From positions 20,742,471 through 20,806,470 of the forward strand of contig OY987247.1 of the NCBI GenBank assembly GCA_963920765.1: a DNA stretch of 64,000 nt, given 5' to 3'. Below, one piece after another: positions 45,105 through 57,475 of the stretch. Made by a program: the position numbers and the translations under genes. The stretch is from Ulota crispa (taxonomy: Eukaryota; Streptophyta; Bryopsida; Orthotrichales; Orthotrichaceae). Numbering within the stretch: position 1 is the stretch's first letter; each line of letters opens with the position of its first letter. The notes beneath the pieces were generated by a model. The model was not told the DNA's origin, did not search any database, and worked only from the letters and a program-made list of their open reading frames with translations.

Positions 45105-45985
45105 TGACCCAATACTTATCCGCCAATTGGCATTAAAATAAGCTTAAAATACCAAGTAGATGACTTGTTTTAGTTTGATAGAGATTTAGTTTGATAGAAA
45201 TTTAGTTTGTAATTCCTTAAGGTTGTCTGGAACAAGATGAAGAAATCCTATAGGTAATTTGCAAAAACACCCACAACACACATACACAAAGGAAAGGTAA
45301 CCAAAAGATCACCAATCAATCGACAAGATTTTGAATTATCCTCCCTTCCCTCTCTAACAATCCAAATAATTGGAAGGAGTGGCCTATCCTTGTACCTCTT
45401 CCGGATCCGGTTGCAAAACACACACAAATAATAGAAGTTTAGCCTCTATATCAAAGGATTACGTGATTGGAGATTTACAAAGGCCACGTGAAATCCTACC
45501 CTTCACGACTTTAAAGTGTCTGAAATAGCACTAATCAACACCAAAAGATAAAAACACAAACGCAATAGGGTACAATTATTCCCTCACAGCCAATCTAGAA
45601 GTGATTCCAGACTGACAGGTCACACGGGAAACCCTTACAACCCCAAAATACTATAATGACAAACCCTTCTTGACATAATTCTTGGTGCTAAGATGGTAAC
45701 CAAATAAAGGATCCATGCTCATTTGCTCACAATCACTTGAGGCGGTAATGGAACCTCTCAATTGTTAGCTAGCATGCATTCGGATCACTATCCGGACGCA
45801 CCCAACCTAAGACTGACTATCCTTTACAAGAGTACCCGGATTGTAAACCCAAACAAAACTACCCCTTAGTACACACAATTCTATAACCACCTCCCTACTG
45901 GCTCCAAAAACCAGATCAAACAGGATCCCAAGTCATTTCTCTCTCCTTTTCCTCCAACATTGCCATTCCCATACACAACACCTCA
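45105..45985 (-). repeat. ~830-bp dispersed repeat, copy C (inverted)
   Basis: On the minus strand it carries the same blocks as copies A and B: GATCCTGTTTGATC, GGGTTTACAATCCGGGTA, GAGAGGTTCCATTA, GGGTTGTAAGGGTTTCCC, TGACCTGTCAGTC, TTTCAGACACTTTAAAGTC and GAGGCTAAACTTCTA. It follows the end of the minus-strand ORF family at 46256-48208. Confidence 0.8.
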
Positions 45986-46255
45986 AGTGATCAATTTAAT
46001 GCACTTAGATAAGAATTTTTTATTTATTTAGGAGGATCAAAGATAACAAAATGAACCAAGGCGCTAATCTCAACCATGCATCTAATAACCAATCATGGGG
46101 AAGCAAAAAAATCTCTTCCTAAAAAGTTGCGGTCTAGGGAATGACAAATTTCATTCCCTTTACTAAAAAGTAGTGGTCCCCCTTTAGTCACAAAATCTTG
46201 AAAGAAGTGGATTTGAGATCCTATAATCTTGGATTTGAGTGCTACATGCACTGTA

Positions 46256-48208
46256 CTAGGAAGTAACTATAATTTTACTCCTAGTGCCTGCTCCCTTTAT
46301 TCTATTTATCCTAGTTACTTCAATTGGTGCTACTACTGAATGACTAGGTCTTCTTTTTCTTTCTAGCCATAGACACCACCTTCTGCGCTGGCAGCCTCCA
46401 GCTTCCACTTGCGCCCTTACCCTTGACAAGAACTTTACCTTTCTTCTGCAAGGTACTTTGAGTTGCAAGGCTAATTGCTTTTGGATCAAAGTCATCGGAT
46501 GAATCCAAACCTCCGAATCATCCAATGACTCTAATGTCTCTCCATTACTTGCTGTTTCCTCAACAGGAGAGTCATCTAGAATATCAATCTTGATTGTAGA
46601 AGCTGTGCTCTTGTTTGGAGAAAACTACTCCTTTGCAAGCTTGGCGGTTGTCTTTTGCTTCACCAGACTAGATATACGTTTCAAAGCCTGATCCTCTAGT
46701 GTCATGGGATCTTGGCTTTAATCCTAGGATCCGGATGCTGACTTCTCCTCTTCGGCACCCAAATCAACTTTGCTGGACAGACGACTAGACGTTGGAGTCA
46801 TCACTTCCTCCGTCTCCTTTGGTGTAGTTGGTTTAGGCAATCGCACTATAGGAGACTTTTGGGTGGGTGTAGAATCCTTGTCTTGCCTAGATCCTTCACC
46901 TGCACCCTGGCAGGTTTTAATACTTGCCAAGATGGTCCTCATCTCTAACAACATCACCTGTATTGCTCCTCCGTACTCCACCACTGAAACCACCTTAGCC
47001 CCAGCTTGCAACCTTGCCTTCAAGGCTTTTGTCTCATAGAGCTTTGCTTTAGTCACCATGTCGCCCGGATTCCTGACGAAGTGCATGAACTTAGCAATCT
47101 CCATGTTGGCATTGCAAGCAACCTTATCTCCTTCACTCTTCTCTTTCAACTTGCCCTGCATATTCTTCACATGCCGGGCCAACTTGTCCACCTCCAATTG
47201 CCTTGAGGTTTTGAGTTTAATTAAACTCTTTACCTTGGCAATCATGTCTTTTGGTGTGGCCCCTCCCAAGAGCTTGTGCATGTTCCAATTATGTTTTTGG
47301 TGGAGGAGTATCACCCGCTAGACCTCTCCTAGGTCCTTCACAATTTCGGGGATAAGGTCTGGCTTAAACCTTTCCGGGCCTATCAGTTCGGGCACCCCTG
47401 AAGATTTAGCAATGTCCTTCCCCTTACTACAGACTTCCCTAATCACCTCTAAAACCGATGACCCCTCATCCAAGTATTCCTCACTATATTCCTCTCTTGG
47501 TTCCAGTTCTGGGGTAATGTTGTTGACCCTCATTACCTCTGCCTTCTTCCATTTGAGGCTCTCTTTGTCTCTCAACAAGTTGTGGTAAGAGTAGAAATGG
47601 AAGAGAAAAGAGGAAAGCCCGAAAGGCTTGGTGTTTCCTAATGCCTTGACTAGCTTTTCTATTAGCTTCCTGATCACTAACCCCCAGTTCATCGGCCAAT
47701 CTCCTAACATTGCACCAAAGATGGTGTTGGCAAAGGTGAGTGTAAGATAGGTAGGACGCTTGAGAAGCAGGCTCAGGATCAAGAACTCTAGGACTCTTCT
47801 CTCCCTTTGGAGTTTACAATCCGAGACGGAATGACCATTCTTATTATGAGGTATGTTAAAGAATTTCCCCTCAGCATACTTGTCAGTCTAGGTAGCTAAT
47901 CCGCTCCCCTTTCGGCTAAACCCGTAAACCTCACTCCAATTCTTGGGAGTCCAACTGTCCGGGTTAGCTTTCACGGTATTGAGCCACTCGTTAGAAGGTT
48001 TCTTCAGCAACTCCCTCACAATCTCCTCATCCCTCAGATTCCAGGGTACTTGGATCAACCCCTGGCATCCCATCTTCTTCAAGTCCTCCTCTAAGTTTGC
48101 TTTCTCCGTAGGATCTTGCGGTATGCTTGGACAAACCGGTCTAAGAGCTTTTGTAGTTGGAGCCGTGTCTTGTTTGGTCCTCCCCTTTGTTCCAGACACT
48201 CCCAACAT
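46256..48208 (-). pseudogene. Multicopy retroelement-like ORF of unknown function, copy 1
   Basis: Minus-strand segments at 48208-47888, 47782-47318, 47314-46724 and 46525-46256 form a row broken by stops and frame changes. The N-terminal part has NLEEDLKKMGCQGLIQVPW. The middle reads YLTLTFANTIFGAMLGDWPMNWGLVIRKLI, then SSFLFHFYSYHNLLRDKESLKW. A charged, coiled-coil-like part follows. A homologous ORF on the plus strand at 60555-62455 shares these motifs (LKEDLRQMGCEGFLKVP; ITLTYANTKFGALSSKQAMSWGIVVKDLV), and both precede an ~830-bp repeat. Gag-like or plant transposon-protein-like is a guess; no domain is sure. Confidence 0.6.
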
Positions 48209-49067
48209 GAGAACTATGAGAAACTACAACTTGGATTACCACTAAACCAATCTCACACAAGCTCTCAAGAGGGGAAGGAAGAGAATGAAGCATGAATAGG
48301 ATAGAAGGAAGGGAAGAATAAGAAATGGATGGAGAGGGCTGTTCCTACTTTAACCCCGCCTCTTAGTTACTACCCAGACCAATGACTAGAGCTATTAAGA
48401 GATTGTTGCACTTAATCATTGAATCTTAGGACCGTTTTTAGAATTTGTTTAAGGTTTCAATAAGGTCATTAGTACCCGGAGTACTTCTAATCCTTTTCCG
48501 GTACTGTTCATACTGCCCCTAACCCTTAACTCTAGGTTTTGATCCTAAATTCCTAGATGATAATCAGATCAAGCTAAGAACTAGAAGGTTCCTTCTTAAT
48601 AGTTTTAACTAATCCGAACCAAGTATAATATACTGACCTTATTTATTTATTTAATTTCCTATTTCCAGTTCAAGAAAACAAAAAGATTTAACAAAAGATG
48701 TTAGCTTATATATATAATAAGGGAATAGCTCTTTTTTTCTGACTTATGGGTTGCCACACCTCCTAATGTTCACAAAAACCCATCTCATGACGTATTTGAC
48801 ATTCACACTCTATGTCCAAGGTGACGTGACTCAATACATGGCACTAATACAAAGGGGGCACCACCTTTGCGCAGAACACTGTTACAAGCATGTAATATCC
48901 CACCATGGTTTATGTCTATAGGTACTATGCACACTTCGCCATGTAAAGGGTGCGGGGTAAATTCATCAATGTTAAACAAGTTCTACAATTTTGTTACTAA
49001 GACACATACATAGAACTTTGTTCTATATGGGGAAATCCTAAGCACTTACCCAATACAATACCAGGTT
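48209..49067. other. Anonymous spacer
   Basis: AT-rich sequence between the ORF family and the minus-strand CACTA gene. No CACTA terminus was recognised here, although the 3' end of that element is expected. Confidence 0.4.
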
Positions 49068-51199
49068 ACTTCAATTGTCTTCATAATTGCTATAGTCAAG
49101 GTCGTCTTCATTTGCATTGTCCGCTTGAAAACAATAGAAAGCATTAGCAATAGCGTCTGCATCCACTTCTAGTGTATCATGTACACTACTAGACTCAAGG
49201 GTAATTCCTCAAAGGAGGTAGCAACTTCTAATCCATGGAAATCAATAGTCTTGCCCAGGGAGATGCAATTGACAATAGGTGTTCCATGCTGCTTTGAAAA
49301 TATCTGCACACCCCTAGGTTTATTCCAAAGCACAATTCTCTAGCCCTATTTAGCGATATCCGGCAAGAAAAGAGCTTGCTCCACATGAAGGGGGAAGGCA
49401 AAGGACTGAGCAGACTAAGGAATCAATCTCTTGAAGTTCGCACTTGTGAAACTGTACGGATCATGTGTCATAGTGGTATTTGCGCCTTGTGTATTTGCAA
49501 CCACCCAATTATAGTGCAAGACAACTACTTGGAAATGGCCATAATCCACAGACAAGATATCTTGCACCCATCCAACATACTCCAAGTCCTATGTCTTTTG
49601 ATTTGTATCTTTCACTCCAGAGCGACACAATTGACAAAAAGTAGCTGCCACTCTAGCGTCCATTGTTGTTAGGTGCTCCTTCGCTCTTCAAATCCTAATG
49701 TGGTTACCAAATGCAAACATTGTCTTGTAGAACTTTGCCTGATCAAATGGTGGCATCATCAAAGTATGAACATCCTCATTAATAAGCTCCTCTATTATTT
49801 CTATTGTAGCCACAATTGCCTTTGGAAACCACACGTGGAATCCTTTGTCCCGCAAATCCACTAGGTACACTAGTTTGTTTTTTCGCTTCCAACGCCAGTG
49901 TTCTAGATGTCTCTGCGCACAAGCCGCCATATTGTCCTCATATCTCATGCAAAAATACCAACAATGAAGGTACATCCCCATAATGAACTACACGTACGTT
50001 TGCAAAACACTTAGAACTACATTACAAATACACCAAAGCTATATTTTCCAATCTAGAATTAGTGCATACAACCTGGTATGACTACTCCCAGACACCTAAC
50101 TAATCACACATGACTAATGCTAGTCATATTATTCCAAATACACAACTACACGCGTACATGGTTGCATTTCCTCAAATACTAGTCGGATAGACACATTTAC
50201 ACTGCCCAGTTCTAATTACAATTCTACTATAAAAGATAAATAGTACATCCTATAACAGCCCATACCTCCTCCAATCTTCTAAAAGAGCAGCATTGTTGAG
50301 GACAAACTTGTGTACCCATTCTTGAAAGTCCTAAGGAAGCCAACGTGTTTCACTATTACCTTCCAAGAATTTATTGTTCATGGATGGGTCCTCCTTGTAA
50401 TCCCATATTCTTCTAGCTGTGACCTTGAAGTCTTGCATGTATTTGGTGCAATATCCAAGCGCCTCCACACTACATACCCTTCAGCCATGCTACCCTTTGG
50501 TTGTGCTTGGTTACAAACATATTCTTTCAGGGTCTTAACATACCTCTCTACTAGGTACATCTAGCATGTATGCGCTAGCTTGCAAATTTCTACCTCCTCA
50601 GTGATGTGAAGCACTAGGTGGCTCATGATATCAAAGAACAAGGAGGGGAATGATCTCTCTAGCATGCAAAGGATAATCACCACATCTGTTCTCAAATCCT
50701 CAATGTCAATCGTACATATGATCTTTGAATAGACTCTCCTAAACACATGTGACAATATAATGATTGCAATACAAACATGCTCCTCCATCCTTGTTCGGAT
50801 ATACAAGAGCAACACCTGCTGCATTAGCATGTGATAGTTGTGCAACTTTAGCCCCTTCATTGATCCATCCATGTGCACCCTTTTCTTCAATTGACCAACG
50901 TACTGTGTCGAGGTTCTCAACGACTGGATTTGCTCCACAAATGATTCCCTTTCTGTCTTGGTTAATACATAAGGTGCTTAAGCAAGAACGGCAATTCCAG
51001 CTTTTTGCTTGGCCATTGGCCATAAATGCCTACTCACACCTGCCTCCTTCATGTCCAACTAGGCTCCAAGAGTGTCCTCTCCAAAAAAGGTCTTCATTAT
51101 ATTCTCCAAGATGTTCTTCTTGCAATGCATCACATCTAGTGTGTGCCAAATTAGCAGATCCTATACAAGGACAACAACATGTCAATCTCTAAACTTTCA

Positions 51200-52014
51200 T
51201 TGGCAACAACTTAATAACATTAGTACTTGAGAATCCATTTAAGGTTCTTGTCATCACCCTCACGGGGTAATCACTCTTCCTGCTATTACTTCTCCCTATG
51301 CCATAGCAATTATTGAGAGTCCCCAAAAGATAACCCTGTGTCCAGTCATACAACTAGCACATAGGGGTTATGTCACTCCTTCAGAGATTATACTAAACAT
51401 GACTATTGAAAACTTCAAGTGTAGTATTTTGTAAACCCTAAAAGCAATTGACATTACTTTAACTGAGCCAACGCAATATGACTACTGGACTAAGTAAGTA
51501 GATAGAAAATTATTTACTCGCATCAAAAGTTGAAGGACTTATTTGATTCACGTCAATAAGCACTAGCCAAGTCACATGTGCAATTACATGACAACATATG
51601 GAAATCCGGATATTCCAAAAAATTACTCTAAAGCCACTACCCAAGTATGTACAAATTGTATACACCACATGTGATTATCAAGGAAAATAGAGTTCCGCGA
51701 TTATGACTAGAATCTTCTTGGTACAATGCTGGATTGGTGCTCATGAAATTCAATGCACATAGTTCCAAATCCTATTAGGTCACTCTAGAATCGTTTATCT
51801 TCTTTTTGGTTTCCTTCTAGTAGGGCAAATCATACAAAGTGGTCTTTTGCGTGACTCTGTGGGTGTGAACAAGGTCCGCTGTTCTTCCACCTTTGTTCTC
51901 ACCAAGGCTGCTCTTCCAATCCTCACAATCAATTGCAAAATTCAACTGCTCACGCCCAATCATCCTCCGTGGTGGCAGCCTCAACTCTACCCCTTCATCA
52001 AAACTACCCTTCTG
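51200..52014. other. Probable intron of the minus-strand transposase
   Basis: Non-coding between DUF4218 and the Tnp2 core, with TGACTA-type motifs near 51340-51420. The plus-strand frame 51847-52077 is not credible as a gene. Confidence 0.4.
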
Positions 52015-53591
52015 TCATATCCAATGATGCTCCATTGCAAGGTGACGCCTATGCCCGAGATATACATTCTTCTTTAGAGCCTTCAAGTGTTGGGTAACAA
52101 GGTTCAGGCCGCACACGGGACATGCCTTGTGGCCCTCGGTCACTTGCTCAGAGATTAGACCGTACCCCGGGAAATTGTTCACAGTCCATAGGACAATGCC
52201 ACGTAATGTGAAGGCCTTGTTTGCGTCTCCCCTGCAGGATCCATTGAAACATTGAACACCCTTCCATAACATTTGCAATTCCTCAATCAATGGAGCCATG
52301 TAAACATCAATGTTTTGGTCAATGACACTTTCCTTCCCCGGTATGATAAGTGTTAGCATCATGAAGGAATTTTTTGTCACTAACCACGGTGGGAGATTGT
52401 AATTGAACAATACAATAAGCCAAGTTGAAAGACTCAAGCTATAGTTCCAAAATTTATTGACGCCATCCAAGGCAATGTGTAGCTTGACATTTTGTCCCTC
52501 TTCTGCAAAATCAGGCCACTTGTTGTTGACATGCTTCCAAGCCCTCAAATCCACCACAGTCCTCAGACTCTTGTTTTTGCTTCTTCCATGAACGTGCCAC
52601 TGCAAGAGTTTAGCCAACCTAGTGCAGCTATACATCCTACGCAATTGAGGAATCAGCAAAAAGTGCTTTAACACATTCACAGGTATCTTCTCCAAATTTG
52701 GCACATACCAAGATTTCTTGCATGTTGGACACTCCATAGCATTTTGCAACTTCTTCCAAAACAAGCAACACCTGTCCCGACAAGCGAGAATGGAATCATA
52801 TGACAACTCCAATTGCATCAATATAGATTCACAAGTAAAAAAATGGGTCCTAAATGACTGAGTGACAATGATTGCAATGACTATACAACAACTACAAAAT
52901 GACTATAAAATGACTATACAGTCATGGTTTAGTCATTGTCACTTAGTCATATAGGACGCTATTTTTACCTGTGTTTTGGCTTCATCAAAAGTACTGGGTA
53001 AAGTGTTGTCCTTTGGTAGTAGTGTTCCCTTCAATAATTTGAGCAATTCCTCCACAAAGCTATTTGGCATGCCAAATGTTGTACAAAAAACCAAAAGCAT
53101 TAAAGTAGATGTAAGGCAATTGGATCCACTCGCAGGGAATAGCATTGTAGTAGCTTCTTGCAATAAGTTCTCCATATCTACGCCTCCAAAGTCTTCCCTA
53201 CTCCTCCTGATGCCTGCTCCTCTTTCTTCCTCTACCAATATTGGTTCAAGCCTCCACCGTGCTCCACATCTTCATTGTCAGCTGAATCTTTGGCCCATGC
53301 CTCTTGGTTGTTGTTGTCATTTGCTACATTATTTGTGTTGACATTTTTGTAATGGTTGAAACATTCTATCACCATCTGCAAAACTTCCACCTCACCAATG
53401 GTTTCAGTACTAACTGGGTCTATTCCATTGACCTCTATCACGTTTATTTTAGCCAATCCAAATCGTTGCCTTCTCTACGTAGGAGATTCTAGATCTAGTT
53501 CAGAATGCAGATCCAACAATTGCAGTAGTAAAGTGTTAGAGGTTCAAAGATTAAATCTATTGGAGTGGCGTACAATGGATCATATGACAAT

Positions 53592-53849
53592 GCAGTGGTC
53601 ACCTCTGAAAGCCATGTGACTAAGAATCTATAACCGGAGAAATAAAAGAAAGAAAATACTGAAATTGCATCTACTTTGTATATTTACAAAGTCTAACATT
53701 TGCCACTGTCAAGTGTAATGGCAGTGGTCACCTCTGAAAGCTATGTGACTAAGAATCTCTAACCAGAGAAATAAAAGAAAGAAAATACTAAAATAGCATC
53801 TACTTTGTATATTCACAAAGTTTGACATTTGCCACTCTCAAGTGTAATT
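53592..53849. repeat. 129-bp tandem duplication
   Basis: Units 53592-53720 and 53721-53849 start GCAGTGGTCACCTCTGAAAG and differ at few positions. They lie in the gap between the pre-core and SET-like segments of the minus-strand CACTA gene. Confidence 0.85.
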
Positions 53850-54782
53850 GCACTTCCTTAATACAAAAGAGTTTAAATTTTCAATTATAGTTCTTCAAGG
53901 TATACTTTGTCCCACGGGATTTCTTTTTGCTTCCTTACTACTTGCTCGGGCAAACAAGTTTCAACTCAACTAGCAAAAATAGAAGCAATTTAACATTGTC
54001 TACATGACAATGTTTATTCCTACTTGAATAAATTATGCCTCCTCATACCTACCCCACAAGATTACAATCTTACTTCATTCACCTAAGTGTTTTTGGAAAC
54101 ATATAGAAAGTCTACCAAGATTCTTTTGACAATGTAAATCAATTGAAAGAGACTATTGCTCCAAGAAATGGAATTAAAAACAAGTCGCAAAGGGTGAATT
54201 AAAGGAAGTAGAATACCATAAACCATGTTGTAGTAAATAACTTCCCGGAATAGGAATTGATTCAGAATCCATCTTATCTACTCTGAATCAATGTTTGTGC
54301 TTGGTCTCACCATAACATAGTGAGAGAAGAATTTAAGAACTCATGCATTTGCACCCCAGTGCACTTCATAGTACTTAGTGACACCACCCTCCTGGTTTCC
54401 AAGTTTGAATTCTTGGCAAGTGCATGAACTACAACCGTATATATGTAAACCATAACAATCAATCCACAAATCTATCACTTTCACTACTGGTCAATCAAGT
54501 GCAACAATCACAATGCTGATAAACAAAGTCACATTCTAAGTACTAGCACTACCTATGTGACTACAAAATATGTCAAATTTTGAGCAAAAAGTGGCTTTTT
54601 AGACTCACTGGGTTCATTTCAACAATTGAAAAAGCAAAATTAAAATAAATTTCATCTATTACATAAAGTTAATGTCAATTCACTATATACAAAGCATAAA
54701 GCTTTGCTCTAGTTGTAATGTCCCTAGTCGCTAATGTCATTACATAACTTCACTCCAATAAGTTCCACAATTAGGATAGCAT
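53850..54782. other. Probable transposase intron
   Basis: AT-rich non-coding interval with a few TGACTA-type motifs at 54530-54560. Confidence 0.4.
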
Positions 54783-55080
54783 TCAAAACTCCCAAATGAC
54801 ATTACCTATTTCTTCACGACCAATGGAGCTATTAATAAAACCAGCAACATTTCCGCCTCCAACATTGCCATCTATGTATAATTCCTTGTCAATCTGCATT
54901 GTGTATGATTTCATTTGCAAGTTTTCCTTTTCCAATGTCTTGTATTCCTGCTCTACATATTGTGTTCCAACAAAAGGAAGCAAATCTTCCTACTTTCTAG
55001 TAGATTGTGATGCAAAAAGGCCCCACCCCATGAATGGGTAGTTAGACTCCTTCACTTCCCAGATTCTATTATAATATGAA
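54783..55080 (-). pseudogene. SET-domain-like segment in the second CACTA copy
   Basis: The minus-strand frame reads NYPFMGWGLFASQSTRK, a stop, then EDLLPFVGTQYVEQEY and GGGNVAGFINSSIGREEIGNVIWEF. It matches the plus-strand copy at 14286-14840 motif by motif (FMGWGLY, LPFVG, GNVARFINSS, NVIWEY) and lies in the same place between the transposase-associated domain and the pre-core helices. The coding part after NVIWEF is lost. Confidence 0.65.
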
Positions 55081-55594
55081 AATGTGGTTAGCTTTGGAAT
55101 TGGCCCATTGCACCATTGGCCATTGAAAGCCATAGCCCACTTCTGCCGCTATGCAATTGTTGCCCCAAGATTATAGCTTGAGCTACTAGATGAGTTAGAT
55201 TGACAACTTATGAATGATTTTAGTGACATCCTACATGCTTGCAGGATATATTGCAAAGAAGTCCCTTACAAAATTGACATGTGGTTTAGGATTTGGTTTT
55301 CAAAAGCAATCTAATGAAACCGTGCACACAAAGCCATAGGACACAAGTACTCACCAGCATGGATGATGCAAAGGCAAGGTTGCGTTTTTTGCTGTGTAGA
55401 TGCTTACGGATTGTAGAACAATGGAGGACCTTCCCTCTAGCACACTCCTCACATGGACATGGGAATGTGCATAGTCCTAAAGCATTTGCCTGCCGTTCTT
55501 CTTCTTGCCATAATTGCACGTTGTTCAGCCTCTGCACCTTGTTTGAAGATGCCAATTGTCCCCAAAAAAATTCACCCCATTTGTTAAATTGCAA

Positions 55595-57414
55595 TGAAAC
55601 AAACCAATTCTACAAGGATTTAGAGGGTCAAGGAGCAACAAGTACGGCATACATAAAGTCTGTGAAGTTGAAGTTCTTCGCTGCCATTAACTAGAAGATA
55701 GAGTAGGACACCTCAAGAACTAGTAAGAAATGTACTTATGAATATCGCTTCCTCTTGTAAATGCACCCGACTAACTCTCATAATAAATTATATGGCTCAA
55801 GCCCTTATATAATTCAATTTTGGCCTTCAATCCTTTTGTTAATGTGGAACTTTACCATCTTCAAGATTTGTTACTCTTGTCCCATGGTCCGGACAAAGAC
55901 AACATGAAATGACTTACAAAGAGTTACTTAATCCCTCTTGAAGTGTTTACAGCATCTAAAGTATAGAATGACATTGTAAGCAATGCCTCTACAAAGGACC
56001 TAGACAACTCTAGAAAACACCACAAAAGATATGTTTTGGTTACGATTGACAGAGGCTTTATGATTCTACATTACTAAATGGTGCGTCATGCATTCACTTT
56101 GGTGATAAAAGGGTCATTTCATTCTAGCTATGTCATTGCCAATGCGGATGAGATGGAGGAGCGGTGTTGGACCTTTATTAACAAAACAATGCCGACTTCC
56201 TTAAGGCAAAAACTTAGAAAATGTTCTAGAATTTAAGAACCATAAATTTTGATTGCCATTGATTGTGTGTGAATCACAAAAAAATAATGAGGTCATAAAT
56301 ATGAGTCACGTCACTACTCTTGCAACAATTTTGAATACGGAACATACAAAGTACAAACACTTCAAATACAACAGCATTGTCTCTGGTTTTGATGGAAATG
56401 ATTGCTGGTTTACATTAGAAACTCAAAAAATGAATGAAAGGAATCCAAGAAATCTATACATTCATTTCATTGAATGGAGGGATTGATTGCCACCAACATT
56501 TTACAAAAACTATGGACCATGAGAAGCCTAACATCACAAAATCAAGGGGGATCTCAATTTGAAAGCGTAGAAGTGAATACCGGGGGTGGATTTCCAAATT
56601 AGACTCACGAACATATGCAAACAAAAAATAGTGACATACATTTTCCTTGGTACATTTCCCTAATGAAATTAATGCAACAACAACAAAGGAGAGTTTCAAG
56701 AGAGAAACTTCAAAGCATCTTCAGTTGCATTACTTTAGAGAAACTTCAAAGCATCTTTAGTTGCATTACTTTAGAGAAACTTCAAAGCATCTTTAGTTGC
56801 ATTACCTTAAATTACAAACTGCAAGTTTAGAAAAATAAGAAGCCATCGGCTATGAACATGGTCGTAATGGAAACAAATTCCATTTTTGAATTCCACAACC
56901 CAAACATAAGGAGGTGGCCAAAACTACAAATAATAACACCTACAATAATAATGCAAGGACTGCAGGGTACCTAACACTCAAAACCAAGAACTCAAACATA
57001 ACATATAGAATGGACTACTAAAAATTATTCACTTAATGAATGAGAATACCACATTTCAACACAAATAGCGCGGGGATATATAGTAGACACCAACTACAAT
57101 TGTGATAGCCAATCCTAACCTCGTAACACCTAAACATCAGAAGCAAACTCCATTTACTAATTGAGAGAGGAAGGTAGCGCATCTTTGGTCCTCCTTGCAT
57201 TACTATTCTATTTGAAAAGCTAAGAGTTAGAAATGGATAGCCCTTGCTTACTCTAGCCATTTTTGTCTTTGAAACCATGTGCACATTCCTTGTACTGCAC
57301 TTAGCTTCTCCAAAGCACAAAGAGAGCATCCCCAATGAATACATTTTAGCAAATTAAAATTAGAATTACTCCTTCATCTTCAGTTGCGGAATAACAAACG
57401 ACAAATTAATTTAT
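55595..57414. other. 5' flank of the second CACTA copy
   Basis: No recognised domain. The 234-bp frame at 56253-56486 and the 312-bp minus frame at 57033-57344 are unassigned. A 36-bp triplication lies at 56702-56809. Confidence 0.4.
56702..56809. repeat. 36-bp tandem triplication
   Basis: Three nearly identical units starting GAGAAACTTCAAAGCATCTT at 56702, 56738 and 56774. In one frame they give a 12-residue repeat (EKLQSIFSCITL). Confidence 0.9.
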
Positions 57415-57475
57415 TTGACTTATGTTAGTCATATTAATATTACTTTTATATGACTCATATGTGTCTTGTATTTGT

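Larger units (their letters stand above)
49068..55594 (-). pseudogene. CACTA (En/Spm) Tnp2-type transposase, second copy, broken
   Basis: The domain order equals the plus-strand copy at 13949-20446. It has the transposase-associated domain (55594-55286, CPCEECARGKVLHCSTIRKHL) and a SET-like part (55080-54783). A pre-core region follows (53456-52939, ELLKLLKGTLLPKDNTLPS), then the Tnp2 core (52821-52015, CPTCKKSWY, LHIALDGVNKFWNYS, YNLPPWLVTK, NIDVYMAPLIEELQMLWKG, GLISEQVTEGHKACPVCG). DUF4218 (about 51130-50378) has an MDGSMKGLKLHNYHMLMQQ-like part and ERYVKTLKEYV. The C-terminal region (49981-49068) has FAFGNHIRI, ARVAATFCQLC, WVQDILSVDYGHFQ and an NTQGANTT tail. Two core Asp residues are kept, but stops and frameshifts break it. 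Subterminal-type motifs in the gaps suggest introns. Confidence 0.9.
49068..57475 (-). mobile_element. CACTA element, minus orientation, ends not found
   Basis: The transposase gene plus flanking TGACTA-type motifs at 50080-50140, 51340-51420, 52855-52950 and 57415-57475 mark a second CACTA element. I could not find a terminal inverted repeat at either side, so coordinates are approximate and the element may be truncated. Confidence 0.5.

Noticed and set aside
46770-47321. Plus-strand frames opposite the multicopy ORF
   Set aside because: Shadows of the minus-strand ORF, which has a homologue in the window.
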